Shown here one piece after another: positions 34,856 to 45,274 of a DNA stretch of 64,000 nt. The stretch is taken from positions 124,001 to 188,000 of the forward strand of contig JAIXMN010000016.1 of assembly GCA_025716815.1 (NCBI GenBank), in the 5' to 3' direction. The position numbers were made by a program, and so were the translations under genes. The notes beneath the pieces were generated by a model. That model was not told the DNA's origin and did no database searches. It saw only the letters and a program-made list of their open reading frames with translations. The first letter of the stretch is position 1. Every line of letters starts with the position of its first letter. Origin of the DNA: Dichotomocladium elegans (Eukaryota > Mucoromycota > Mucoromycetes > Mucorales > Lichtheimiaceae).

Positions 34856-36706
34856 CTACAGACGGCCGGCAGCAGCCTCGGCCGCCTGGTGTAAGATGGC
34901 TTTTGTCTTGGGGTGCTCCTGGCCAAAGACAATGGCCCGAACGTGGCCGGCCTTCATGAACGCGTCGTGGGCTTCGTTGCGGTAACGTTTCTCGAGCGGC
35001 TTGCGGCCTTGATCGCGATAGCGATTGGCCATGATATTGCGCAGTTCGCCTAAATTCTGCCAAAAGTCAGAAATCTCGGCAGTGTATCGAGGAAGTGGGT
35101 CAACGACGCGCGCTTTTTTAGAAGGAGTAGGGCTATCTTGGGCGGTTGTCATGCCCTCCTCTTCTAGGGTATGTAGGATGAGTTTGTTCATATCGATTGC
35201 AGCCTTGATGTCGTCCTGATGCCTCAAACAGTTCATGAGCGGGATGGATGCATTGAGGCGCAAGGCCGCCTGCGGGTGCAATTCGCCAGCCACGGCTGCC
35301 GTGTCGATCTTGGCGAGCCGCTCGAGGTGTGACCTTGCCCGTCGATAATCCCGTTGCTGGCGCAGCGCGCGCATGCCCTCCATGTAGCATAGCTGGGCCG
35401 CGCCTATCCGGGATTGGACTGCCGTCATGGCCATAGCATGGCCGCATAGCGCACACTCGGCCATTTTCTCGTCCTCGTCTCCACTGCCATCGCCTGTCCG
35501 CGCTTCGCCCTTCGCTTCGGCTGTTAGCGTCTCGATGGACGAGGGTGGGATCACATAGACATCATCTTTACATTGCGCACACACGATGCCCTGCAAAAAC
35601 CGGTCGACAGAACGCGCCATAGGAGCCTGGCATCGCTTGCATTTGCACCAAAAGTGCTTGGTGCGCAGCAAATCCAGACGGCGCTCATCACGTGGTGCGT
35701 ACAGATCAATATAACTGACCGTCAATTCCTCTTCCTTTTGCACAGGCCGGATAGTGCGGAACGCGAGCTGGCCGCCCTCAAGGCCCACAAAGCAGCAGTT
35801 GGGATTGCATGCATGGTTGAAGAACATGGCACCTAATGGAAACAGCCCTAGAGCCACGTCTGTGTTGCGGCCCTCATTGTCACCGAGGCCGTGCGCATTG
35901 GAATTGATCCTGCATAGATAGGTCTTCTTGTTGACGATCGTTCGTATTTTTTGGTCCATGCTTTTATGATGTCCTTACCTACACGCCAGCGTGACCATGT
36001 CTTCCACAGGCACCCGGATAGATTCGGGTAATTCAGACAGCAAACGTGCACCTAGTGTTTGTTGATGTTAACGTATAAGAATCCTTCTTCATTGGGGGTG
36101 GTCCCGGGGGTGGGGGTGGAAGGCGTGCCAGAAAAACGTTTTTCTTCATATGGATACAACCGCCCACAAAATTTACCTTTACATACTTGCGTCTGTAATG
36201 ACATGGACGAAACCCGGTGAAGCATGTTCACGATGGCTAATGAGATCCTGGACGCAGTGGAACGGCGTGCCCCGGTCATTTTCCAGCTGTTGCCTCGCCA
36301 GGATCAGAGCCATGAGCCGCAAGAGGTCTGGATCGACGTCAGTTGCGCGGCCGATGGCGTCGATCTGAGCTATTGCACCACAGACCAGCGTGTGGCGCGC
36401 CGCATCCTGGTCTCGGCAGCGCTCGGAGCAATAGAAAGCTTTGCGACAGCAACCGCACACCACCTTGCGATGCAGAGCTGCGAGGCACCGGTGACATTGT
36501 TTATCGACGTAATCTGACCGAACAACGAATGCCGTGGCATCCTCTACACAGACCGTGACACCGCTTTCGAGGGGATCTGCTGCTGCTGCGTGCCGGCCTT
36601 TGGCTTTCGTGTTTTTCAGTACGACGGGAAAGCGAGCCATTGCCTGAACGTAATACTCGTCGACGGGTGGAACAGGTCCAGATTTCTTTTTTGACTTGGA
36701 GGGCAT
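34856..36706 (-). CDS. SET-MYND lysine methyltransferase (SMYD family)
   Basis: Protein-lysine methyltransferase using S-adenosylmethionine. Three exons (36706-36187, 36051-35979, 35909-34856) give exactly 548 aa in phase. A split SET domain starts near GVTVCVEDATAFVV. The MYND zinc finger is CHRC...CGCCRKAFYCSERCRDQDAARH. The SET core resumes with LACRINSNAHGLGDN (across intron 2), LGLFPLGAMFFNHACNPNC (the NHxCxPN catalytic motif) and EEELTVSYIDLY. The post-SET cysteines are HFWCKCKRC, and a helical TPR-like C-terminal domain follows (about residues 300-540). An in-frame TAA just after LACR lies inside the 69-nt intron 2 and is not a disruption. The N-terminal MPSKSKKKSG start at 36706 is chosen over an upstream in-frame ATG at 36862 whose extension is low-complexity. 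Confidence 0.93.
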
Positions 36707-37249
36707 CGATGGAAGAAGGGGAGGGAAAAGAACAGGTTGGTGGAATGACGGAGACGGTGGGAAAAAAATTAGCAACACAGCGCTGTGACTTGGTGGGCGA
36801 GCTATTTTATGCTGAGAGACACAATGCTTTTGGCGTATTTGAGAGGAAGCAGGGGGGTTCATCGACCTTCTACAAGGAAGTACCTTTAGAATATTTCCGA
36901 GAAGTTGACGACAGATTGTAGTGGGAGTTCAGCAGCATTGCCCGTCGTTGATGATGTTTTCTCTAGGACTGCATGGGATACGCGTTGGATGTATGCGAAC
37001 GGTAAGCGCTTTCAGCTTGACTTTTGGGGTGGATAAGCCATGTTCCTTTTGTTCTTTTTTTTTTTACCAGGCAGAATCGGAGATCGTTGGAATTTGGAAG
37101 ACAGCACAGAATTTGCGTCGTACAGATTATTCTTCCTCTGTTTCTCTTTTCCCCCCATGTGGAACACATCTCTTGCAAACAAACAAATAGTGCAGGAAAT
37201 TGCGTCGGCTGAAATACGCCGGTGTGCTCTGTGAGTTTTGGTGCTCTTA

Positions 37250-37757
37250 TCAAGGGATGACCTTGTCCACGTAATGATAGGCCAGTCTGCCGAGAGACCG
37301 GGGACTCGGTCCATGGAAAAGAGAATGAACTGAGCGATGCCAAAACGACCATGCTGCTTGCACTGCTGTGCAGTCTGCGAGCTGATCACCAAGCTGGATC
37401 GAACTGAGGTTCGTCCAGCCGCCTTTGATGACAGTCATTCCATCGAGCGCGGCAGCCCTCGCTTGAATCCAAACCAGAGGAGTGCGGTTCCGAGCATCGC
37501 GCCCCTCCCTCGCCCATTTCGACATGTTGTGTGGCTTGAACGCCCAATGTGCACCAGAGTGTTGCCTGCAAAGTTCAGCCCACCAAACATGTATATAGCC
37601 CCACTTCTTCGGGTTCCATGTCCAATACATAGAGTAAGGTAGAAGGCGACCTTTCTTCAGCTGCCAAGTCAGTGACGTTGGGATAGGACACATACGACGT
37701 CTGGGACCTTGCCGCTTCCGGCGGAGGACCCACCAAGCTTCTTACGTAGAAAGACAT
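37250..37757 (-). pseudogene. LINE-like retroelement 3' fragment
   Basis: A minus-strand reading reads FWHRSVHSLFHGPSPRSL, YHYVDKVIP and, after a frame break, ISCTICLFARDVFHM. This resembles the Trp-rich region and Cys-Cys-His finger that close the reverse-transcriptase polyprotein of many LINE elements. Upstream reading frames (to about 38260) are broken by stops and frame changes. No reverse-transcriptase core (YADD-type) or poly-A tail was found, so this would be a 5'-truncated, decayed copy. The assignment rests on short motifs. Confidence 0.4.
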
Positions 37758-38569
37758 TGTCCAATGAAAGGCTGTAACCTCGGATAAACTGCTATCATGA
37801 TATGTATTGGATTCGAAAGGCCAGGAAGAGGAGCTAGAAATAATGGTTGCAATTCCTTAGTCATAGCTATTTTTTTCATATATGAAGGATAAATGCATAG
37901 CAGAGAGCAGGTAATCCTTAATATCGATATCTCGGAATGGGTAAAAAGAGCCATCACCGCTCAATATCCTTTGATATTCAACCGTCGTAGTCGCTCGCCA
38001 AGCAGGGATACAATCCTCGTTCTTTCTTAACTTTACCAGGAGGACGAGGAGGAAGAGAGACATGCGTATCGCTTCTAGAGATAGGTTGGGGGAGGAGGTG
38101 CTGCGGATCCTGCGTTTTCCGCAATGGATCATGATAGTCTGATGATCCACCATTCTTCGCGCGCCATTTTCTTTTGCAAGCATCCAATATACACCGCTTT
38201 CCAAAAGCAGGAAAAGAAAAGCTTGACTAAAAATATTACATTCTGAAATAAGCAATCTATTTTTCTACGAACATGGGCAAGGCCATGTCGTTGATGAAGG
38301 AATGTACTCTCTTCCATCCGTCTATTTGTTGCTACGCATATCCCCAAGCGAAAAAGATACAGACATTCAAATGAAAGAAACAGACTTTAAGCGCGACTAC
38401 GTAATGTGCACCGACAAAGAGAAGGTCTATATTCGTGCAGCACAGCAGTGCGCACTGCAGTATGAAAATGACCTTGACAGCAAATTTAAGAAATAAACCT
38501 TTGATGAAGAGCATAAAGCTATGTTGATAATATTTATATAAGACATCACTGCCGTCGTTGTGTGTTCCG

Positions 38570-40044
38570 TGATATAGATGCTGCCTGTCGACGCTTTCTA
38601 GGAACAACGGTCCTCTAGAAACACATAGGATGCGGATGATGTGTATAATATTGAGGCAAGCAACTAGACCTCGGTTCCACATCCGACGCAATGGACCGTC
38701 ATCTTTGGTGAGCAGTATGCAATTTCGCTGTGAATCTCATACCTCAAAAGACCGTAGCAAAGCGCATGGGGCCACGGTTGCTGCTGCTGCTGCTGCTGCT
38801 ATTGTCTCCGAGAATTTAATACCATCCTGAGTTTTACCAGGTTCTCATTGCTGCAGGATGGACAGCACTTGTTGGGTTTAAACTCATCTATTATGTATAC
38901 GTCGAATCAATGTCTCCGCAGAAATTCCGTCAAGGCCTTGCCGCGTAGGGGCTCATGGAATTGAGTCATAGGAGCTGACCAGCTCCCGAAAATGAAAACT
39001 GTGGCGCTACCATTACTTCTGTTTTAAGCCTTGGACAAGCTTATATCAGCCAGTTGTTTGATGAGGTAAGCTGAACAAGCGTAGTTGTCAGAAGAGGAAG
39101 GCTTCGGGCACATGGTCAGTCATGGTATGACTGTAACCACCCCCGGGGAGAATATCAGACATCTCGGACCCTGCATGGAGAAAGCGGCGGAAGTCACCCA
39201 GAACCAGTGTCCGATTTCACTCCTCAGACAGGCGATGCTCTGCAAAATGCACCTTGCGCAGTTGCTTCAACCGACGGAGCTTTTCACTCTTGTGTGCCTT
39301 GTCCTGCTCTGATTTTGTTATACTGGAACTCTCGAGGCTCGATATTCTTTGAATTCTCGTGCACAAAGTACACAAGGTCTCGTTGGCCTGGTTCGACGGT
39401 GGTTACACATCGCCCTGATATTTCTTCATGATCCGCCCGGATCAGACTGGTGATGTAAGGGATAAGCTCCTTGTTTGCTTTTAGAGGTATTGCAGTTGAC
39501 ATCGGTGATACTCTCAGCTTCTTAAATGCAGTAACGCCAACTCGATCTATATAGACCATGCCACGGAGCGCGAGATTGCCTTCTTTCTGAGACCTGAAAG
39601 CTTTGAAATTGATCGCCACCTACTTGATACCAATAGTCCAAGTTGACGAGCTCGTCGTCATTGTTCCAAAATTGTTGCAGTATGTTTTGGCAAAGTATTT
39701 TGCTGTCGATAAACATATACCACGAGGACCATCTGCGACCAAGTGGAAAATAATGAAAAACAGACAATTCGAGACGTTGAAACATGCAGCGAACTGGTAA
39801 AAGGCTTTCATTTGGTTGACGGGCTGGATTTGCTGTCGTAGTAGAAATCTGCAGTCTTCAGGATGAGAGTTGAGAATAGGCAAAAGGCCTGCAAAAACAT
39901 CTGTCGGCTATTGATTGCCAACTTGAAGCGCCTGACAGGCGCGATCACGTTTTCCAGAAGATGGGCGTTTATATCTTCAGTACTCGAGTCCTGATCCAAG
40001 AGGCCTCTTTCTATTGTAGCCTTTTGACCTCGGGTGTCCATCAA
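38570..40044 (-). pseudogene. Degraded Fanzor (eukaryotic TnpB-like RNA-guided nuclease)
   Basis: Pieces in order on the minus strand resemble zygomycete Fanzor proteins. An N-terminal helical part lies at about 40044-39810. The wedge-like segment includes FIDSKILCQNILQQF (about 39730). The conserved strand GMVYIDRVGVTAFKK matches the family's TDGVGVS motif. The RuvC-I segment is GRCVTTVEPGQRDLVYFVHE at about 39410-39350, where Glu replaces the catalytic Asp of DPGxRD. After a frameshift follow helices HKSEKLRRLKQLRKVHFAEH (about 39285-39200), the zinc-ribbon half FKPNKCCPSCSNENLVKLRM (about 38885-38825), and RuvC-III as MWNRGLVACLNIIHII (about 38690-38640), with Gly for Asp of WNRD. There are several stops and frame changes. 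Two of the catalytic aspartates are lost, so the nuclease is dead. No flanking guide-RNA element or terminal repeat was identified. Confidence 0.72.
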
Positions 40045-40983
40045 TGTATTGACGGCACGCCTGAGGTGCTGACGAAATCGAATATTGATATTGCTGCTGT
40101 AAGCTACATTTATCTTCTGGCCTTCATATATCGAGCACCTCAGCGCATGCGGAAAAGATGGTCTTATTCAATTTGCATATTGGAGGTATCCAGGCAAGCA
40201 AAGCTAGTTCCTGACCGTTATGGATGATCCAAGTGCGCGTCTCTCATATTCTAGTAACGAGAGCCATACTCCAGAAAAAAAGCTTTTCAAGAAGATCGTA
40301 GCGTCGAAGACTTGATTGACGTAGTGTTTTTTGTTGTCTACATGCTCCAGTCCGTGGATCCATTTTACCTATAGATATGACAACTTTTTACAATTCTGCG
40401 CGCCACTACTTTATCTCAGTCACCCCTTATGGCAACTACAGTAGAAATTCTTAAAAGAGGGGAAGATAGGCTGCTGTAAAGGAACTTTTTTTTTGGGGGG
40501 AGTGCTGATAATTTTCAAGGTCAGAAGTTTCACGCGTGGATCAAATGATCGATGAGAGAGACCACGCTTCTTCTCCCTGACGTAATGCTTCTTCGTAACA
40601 CAGTGCATTAGACACATCGTTCTTCACTTGACGCTGGACGGGATGCTCATCTTTTATACGGATTGAGGCAGCCTGCATAGGCTACGGTACCTGTTTTTGA
40701 TGGGATAACCGATGGTGCGCATTGGAAAATGCATTAATGCAAGAAGACGGGCTAGCGGTAACTGTCTCATCGCTACTACGTGTCGGGGGATGTTACAAGC
40801 ATGAACAATAGAAAGAAAACACAGGTATTGAAGTGGAAATGTGTACCACTGCCTAAGAAGCCGTGGGCTGGGAGAGAAAAGAGGCCCCGATAAAGTGTGC
40901 GGATGGGGGGGTTGTTGGCATTGACAAATAGTGGGAAATCGCCTGAAACAACACAACCCGCCTTATCTTTTCTCTTTTCCCCT
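40045..40983. other. Intergenic between Fanzor relic and acid sphingomyelinase
   Basis: About 0.9 kb with no recognisable coding sequence. It could include the degraded 5' end of the Fanzor element and the promoter of the sphingomyelinase gene, which starts after a pyrimidine-rich stretch at about 40955-40985. Confidence 0.4.
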
Positions 40984-43207
40984 ATGCTTCCCTCGTCTTT
41001 ACTCCTCATCACCCTCGTCGGCATTTCCACTCTGGCTCAAGCTGACTTTCTGCAGACCCCTTTCGAACGCCCAGATGTCGCCATTGCACAAGATCTCCTC
41101 TACTCTGCTACTACACAATGGCTTCAAGCTGATACCAAAGCAATGTCCTGCAGCAGCTGCATTTCCCTTCTACAAATGCTCAAAAATCTCTCCTACATGT
41201 CAGAGAGCTTTTTGATAGCAACACTCAACAAAGTGTGCCAAAGAACACAGAAGGTGGACACTGAAGTGGTGAGTCTTCGGCTGGTTCTGGAGGTAAGGGA
41301 ATAAATGCTGATACAGATACATGCAGTGCATGGGCGTTGTCAGAGAGCAGGCTCCTATCATACGGAAAGTAATCAAGGTACAGTACAACACCTATTTCTC
41401 TCTCTTGTGAAGGAGCCTGTCTATCTTTTTACCCACGCTATCCATATTCCCATCATGAATATGTAGACAATGAGTGTATCCGGCCGTGACGGGCACCTCC
41501 TTTGTGCGTCTGTGCTTAACAGTTGCCCCTATCCCGAGGTCGAGCCTTGGGACGTGACCTTCCCAAAAAATAAGCCAGAATTTGCACGTCCTTCCTCCAC
41601 CGGTAGTGGCAGGACCTTTACCGTGCTCCAATTGAGCGACTGGCATATCGATCCCGAGTACGAACCTGGCACAGAGGCGTTTTGCGACAAGCCCATCTGC
41701 TGCAGAGCCGAATATACCGATTTTACTAATATCACCAAGCCTGCATCCATATGGGGCGATTACACTTGCGACACTCCTCTGCTCTTGATCGAGTCGATGC
41801 TCGAGTTTATACCCACCGTTGCTCCTGACCTGCGCTTCGCAATTCTCACCGGTGACCTCCCACCGCACGAGGTCTGGCGAACCTTACCAACCATCAGGAC
41901 TCAGCTGATCCAGGATCATTCGTACAGCCTACTTCACACTCATTTTGACTCGCCCCATCTGGTTAATACCTTGCTGTATCCTGCCATCGGTAATCATGAG
42001 TCTGCTCCGACGAACATGTTCCCTGTGAAGTCATCGAAAATCCCGATCGAGACTGACAAGGCCTATTTGAAGCTCGAATGGCTTTACTCGAGCCTGGCAC
42101 AGAACTGGCAAGGTTGGCTTTCCGCACATAACATTCTGGACGTCCAGCGCAACAGCGGTAGCTACATTGCCAGGCCGCTGCCGGGACTGAAGTTGATCAG
42201 TCTCAACACTAATTTCTGCTATAATCTCAACTGGTGGCTCTATGAAAATCCCCGAGAAAACGTGCGCTCTTTTATATACAGTGTGATTTTGCGTTCACAC
42301 ATACTGATGCATCTCAAAAATAGGACCCTAACCACATCTTTGAATGGCTCGTAGACCAACTACAAGATTCAGAGGATGTTGGTGAGAAAGTATGGATCAT
42401 CGGACACAGTTCGCCTGGCGACGAGACCTGCTTCCATGATTACTCTAATTATTTCCATCAAATCGTCGAACGGTACACACCGCATGTTATTGCAGGTCAA
42501 TTTTATGGGCATACACACAAGCAAGTACTACGACTCTTTTGGAAGAAAGGATTAGTAGGCTGACCGGTGTGTGTACATTTATGATAGGGATGAATTTCAA
42601 GTGTTCTATCGAGGGAATGAGCAGACGTCCGAAAATGCGATTTCTGTTGCGTACATTGCGCCATCGATAACACCCTTCTTGAACCTCAATCCTGGATTCA
42701 GGTTATATCAAGTAGACGCCGAGACATTTGAGGTCGTAGATTCGATTACTTATGTTGCTGACCTCGATCAGCAAGACACCTGGACCACCGGGCCTGTAAG
42801 CCATTCTATAGAATGTATCCCCCTTAAAAAGCTCTTGCTCACAATCGAAATAGAATTGGCACGTGGAATACTCTGCCCGGGAAGCATACAATTCATCCCA
42901 GGCAGTGTTAAAGGACACTACCGAGCCTCTGTCAGCTGCATGGTGGCATAACGTTACGGTGGATATGGAAAATGATCCTGCAGTATTTTATAAATATTGG
43001 GATTTCCGGACCAAATCCGCGCCACATGTCGTAGAATGCGATGAAGAGTGCCGGTCCATTGAGATATGCAATATCCGAGGTGGCAAAGCAGAGGACCGTT
43101 GTGACTATGACCCTGATGTGCTCCCTGACAGCTATGGCAAGCCTAGAGTACAACGAGCCCCCAGCTGTGGGCTGAACCTGGTCTCCATATCCGAGATGGA
43201 CCTTTAA
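40984..43207 (+). CDS. Secreted acid sphingomyelinase-like phosphodiesterase
   Basis: Metal-dependent phosphodiesterase of the acid sphingomyelinase family, which hydrolyses sphingomyelin-type phosphodiesters in lysosome/vacuole or outside the cell. Six exons give about 629 aa. A signal peptide is clear (MLPSSLLLITLVGISTLAQA). A saposin-B-like domain follows with paired cysteines (SCSSCISLLQML, VCQRTQK, VCMGVVREQAP). The calcineurin-like core has LSDWHIDPEYEPG, the Asp of LTGDLPPHEVW, the AIGNHES motif, the His of WIIGHSSPGDE and GQFYGHTHKDEF. The C-terminal helical domain (WHVEYSAREAYN and later) is Cys-containing and ends SISEMDL. The intron at 42521-42587 is GC-AG and splits the codon after GHTH. 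The start at 40984 is chosen because it gives the signal peptide directly. Confidence 0.94.
42521..42587 (+). other. GC-AG intron in acid sphingomyelinase
   Basis: The donor is CAA|GCAAGT and the acceptor GATAG. Removal joins GHTHK to DEFQVFYRG across a split Lys codon. Confidence 0.85.
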
Positions 43208-43302
43208 TTTTTTTAATTTTTTTTTTTTTATTCTGCGTACTCTTTCCCCTCCTCCCTTGTGTCTCGTTTTCGTTTTATTAAACAACACATACTTACAACA
43301 AC

Positions 43303-44676
43303 ATGGTTTTATGCAAATTTTATCAAGAGGGACGGTGCAACCGAGGTGCGTCCTGTTCATTTGAGCATGTCACACCCAATCAAGCATGGCGAGGTGGCCA
43401 GACGAAAGCGAACACCACAACGGAAAAATACAAGTAAAGCCCCACCTGTTTTCTTTTGCGGGGAGGGGTGTCGTGAGACATCACTGATGCAAATTGCTCT
43501 TTCCTTTGATTCAGTGAAACGTCAATAAAACTCTCACTGAAGGATGAACGGCCACCATGGCAACTGAGTGTATTTGGACCTGCCAAAGAAGAGCCCAATA
43601 TGATTGTCGGTACCGATCGAAGTCCGGAGGAAGATCGCATGCTCTATTACATGGCGATGCGGCAGACAGGCAATATTAATCCATATGTAGGTCTTTGCTA
43701 TAGAAAACGAGCCTGCTACTCGCTTTCCGTCTGGTTTTGACGCAATATGCACACATACGCACGCTATTAGATCCAATCGCATGAAAATGCGCTTCAAGAG
43801 GTCAATAAGCAAGTCAACGCGATTCTAGGCAGCACACGCGCGGCAATACAACACTACGAAAAAGAGAAGAGCAACAGCAATACATCGGTCTTTGGCGCGA
43901 GTGATCCTAACAAGGAGTTTGCGCCGTTTCTCGGCAACAATGCAGGTGGTGCTTTTGGTGGCAGCAGCAGCAGCAGCAGTAGCAGTAGCTTTGGCTTGAA
44001 GCCGTCGATTTTCGGGAACCCCACGCCATCGGCCTTTGGTGGCAGCAGCAACAGCACAATGTCAAAACCTGCGTTTGGGCAGTCATCAGCATTTGGTGGT
44101 ACTGCACCGGCGTTTGGTCAGCAAGCGTCTGCGTTTGGACAACCTTCGGCGTTTGGTCAGCAACCGTCCGCGGTAGGATCGACGTTTGGCCAGCCGTCTG
44201 CGCTCGGCGGTGGATCTGCGTTTGGGAAACCATCCTCTGCGATATTCGGCGGTGGATCCGCGTTCGGGCAGACGTCAGCCCTCGGAGGCGGTGTTGCAGC
44301 ACCCGCATTCGGGCAACCATCCGCTTTGGGAGGAGGAGGATCGATCTTTGGTCAACAACAGCAGCAACCGCCCTCTGCTCTGAGCAGTGGAGGTGGAGGT
44401 GCCACCTTTGGATCTACGTCTGCGCTCGGTACTAGTAGTAATGCTGCTGCGCCGGCCTTTGGGACCACGCCTGCTTTTGGCGCACTGGCTACTACCACCA
44501 CGACCACCATAGCACCTGCCTTTGGCGGCGGTGGAGCTGCACCCTTCGGATCCAGCAACGCTTTCGGGAACCCGCAAGCAGTCGACGTCAGCGATCCAAA
44601 GTTTGCCCCATTCAAGCAGGATCACTTTGAATATAAACTGATCCCCGAGATCGAACCTCCCATCGGGCTTCGGTGA
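43303..44676 (+). CDS. CCCH zinc-finger FG nucleoporin (Nup42/Nlp1/Amo1-like)
   Basis: Nuclear-pore cytoplasmic-side component implicated in mRNA export through Gle1. Three exons (43303-43433, 43515-43686, 43771-44676) give 402 aa. The N-terminus is a CCCH finger, CKFYQEGRCNRGASCSFEH, with spacing C-x7-C-x5-C-x3-H. A conserved middle includes PPWQLSVFGPAKEEPN and EEDRMLYYMAMRQTG, then a helix (ENALQEVNKQVNAIL). The rest is an FG-repeat domain rich in AFG(Q/G) repeats and Ser/Ala, and the C-terminus ends FEYKLIPEIEPPIGLR, the short tail that binds Gle1 in this family. It starts 95 bp after the sphingomyelinase stop in the same orientation. Confidence 0.92.
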
Positions 44677-45274
44677 TCCTGCCTCAGCTCTCCGGGAAGC
44701 GTCGTCACACTAGAGAAAGAGAGAAGCGAGCTAGCTAACTAGCAGTTATGGGTCTTTGTTGGCCCTCCTCCGAGAATCGCGCTCGAAATGGCTAAAGACA
44801 TTTCCTTTTGATCATGTTTGAACTTCAACCTGGAGCGTATCCACCATTTTTTTTTAAAAAGAGTTTCCTGGTTATGTGTATGTGTGTGGGAGAAGGGTTG
44901 GATGATATGAAAGACTTTTTCTTTTGCTGTCGCTGGCTGAATGAGAAGAGACAGGGTGGATTGTGTACACAGCATCTTACAAGGTATTTTATATATTTTT
45001 TTTTGGAGGGGGGAAAGGGTGTTCGTTTGCGCATATACAGAGAAGGAAAAAAGGTTTAGAAGAAGATACAAAAAGGAAGATAAATATCTAATTATGTATA
45101 CTGGAAGGGCAATCCACGAATGTTGAGACAACATATATTCCAGCCAGCAGGTATTATCTTCACTGCCTGGAATATATATATATACATATAAGAGTAAGTA
45201 AACGATCCATGTACAAATAGGCGCCCTTGGTGTTAAAGGCCCCCAGTCTTGAAACGAAGCCGGGACAAAAAGAA
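44677..45274. other. Convergent 3' spacer
   Basis: About 0.6 kb between the ends of the nucleoporin and Pumilio genes. It contains poly-T/A stretches and an AT repeat (45171-45190). On the minus strand the repeat gives TGTATATA at 45179-45186, about 90 nt past the Pumilio stop codon. Confidence 0.5.
45179..45186 (-). promoter_or_regulatory. Candidate Pumilio response element in PUF 3' UTR
   Basis: TGTATATA on the minus strand lies about 90 nt after the Pumilio stop. It matches the UGUANAUA site read by the PUM code of the adjacent protein. It lies inside an AT repeat, so it may be coincidental. Confidence 0.35.

Noticed and set aside
35911..35978. In-frame TAA after LACR in the SMYD gene, suggesting a pseudogene
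   Set aside because: A 69-nt GT-AG intron from GTAAGG to CTATGCAG joins LACR to INSNAHGL, removes the stop, and gives total coding length exactly divisible by three.
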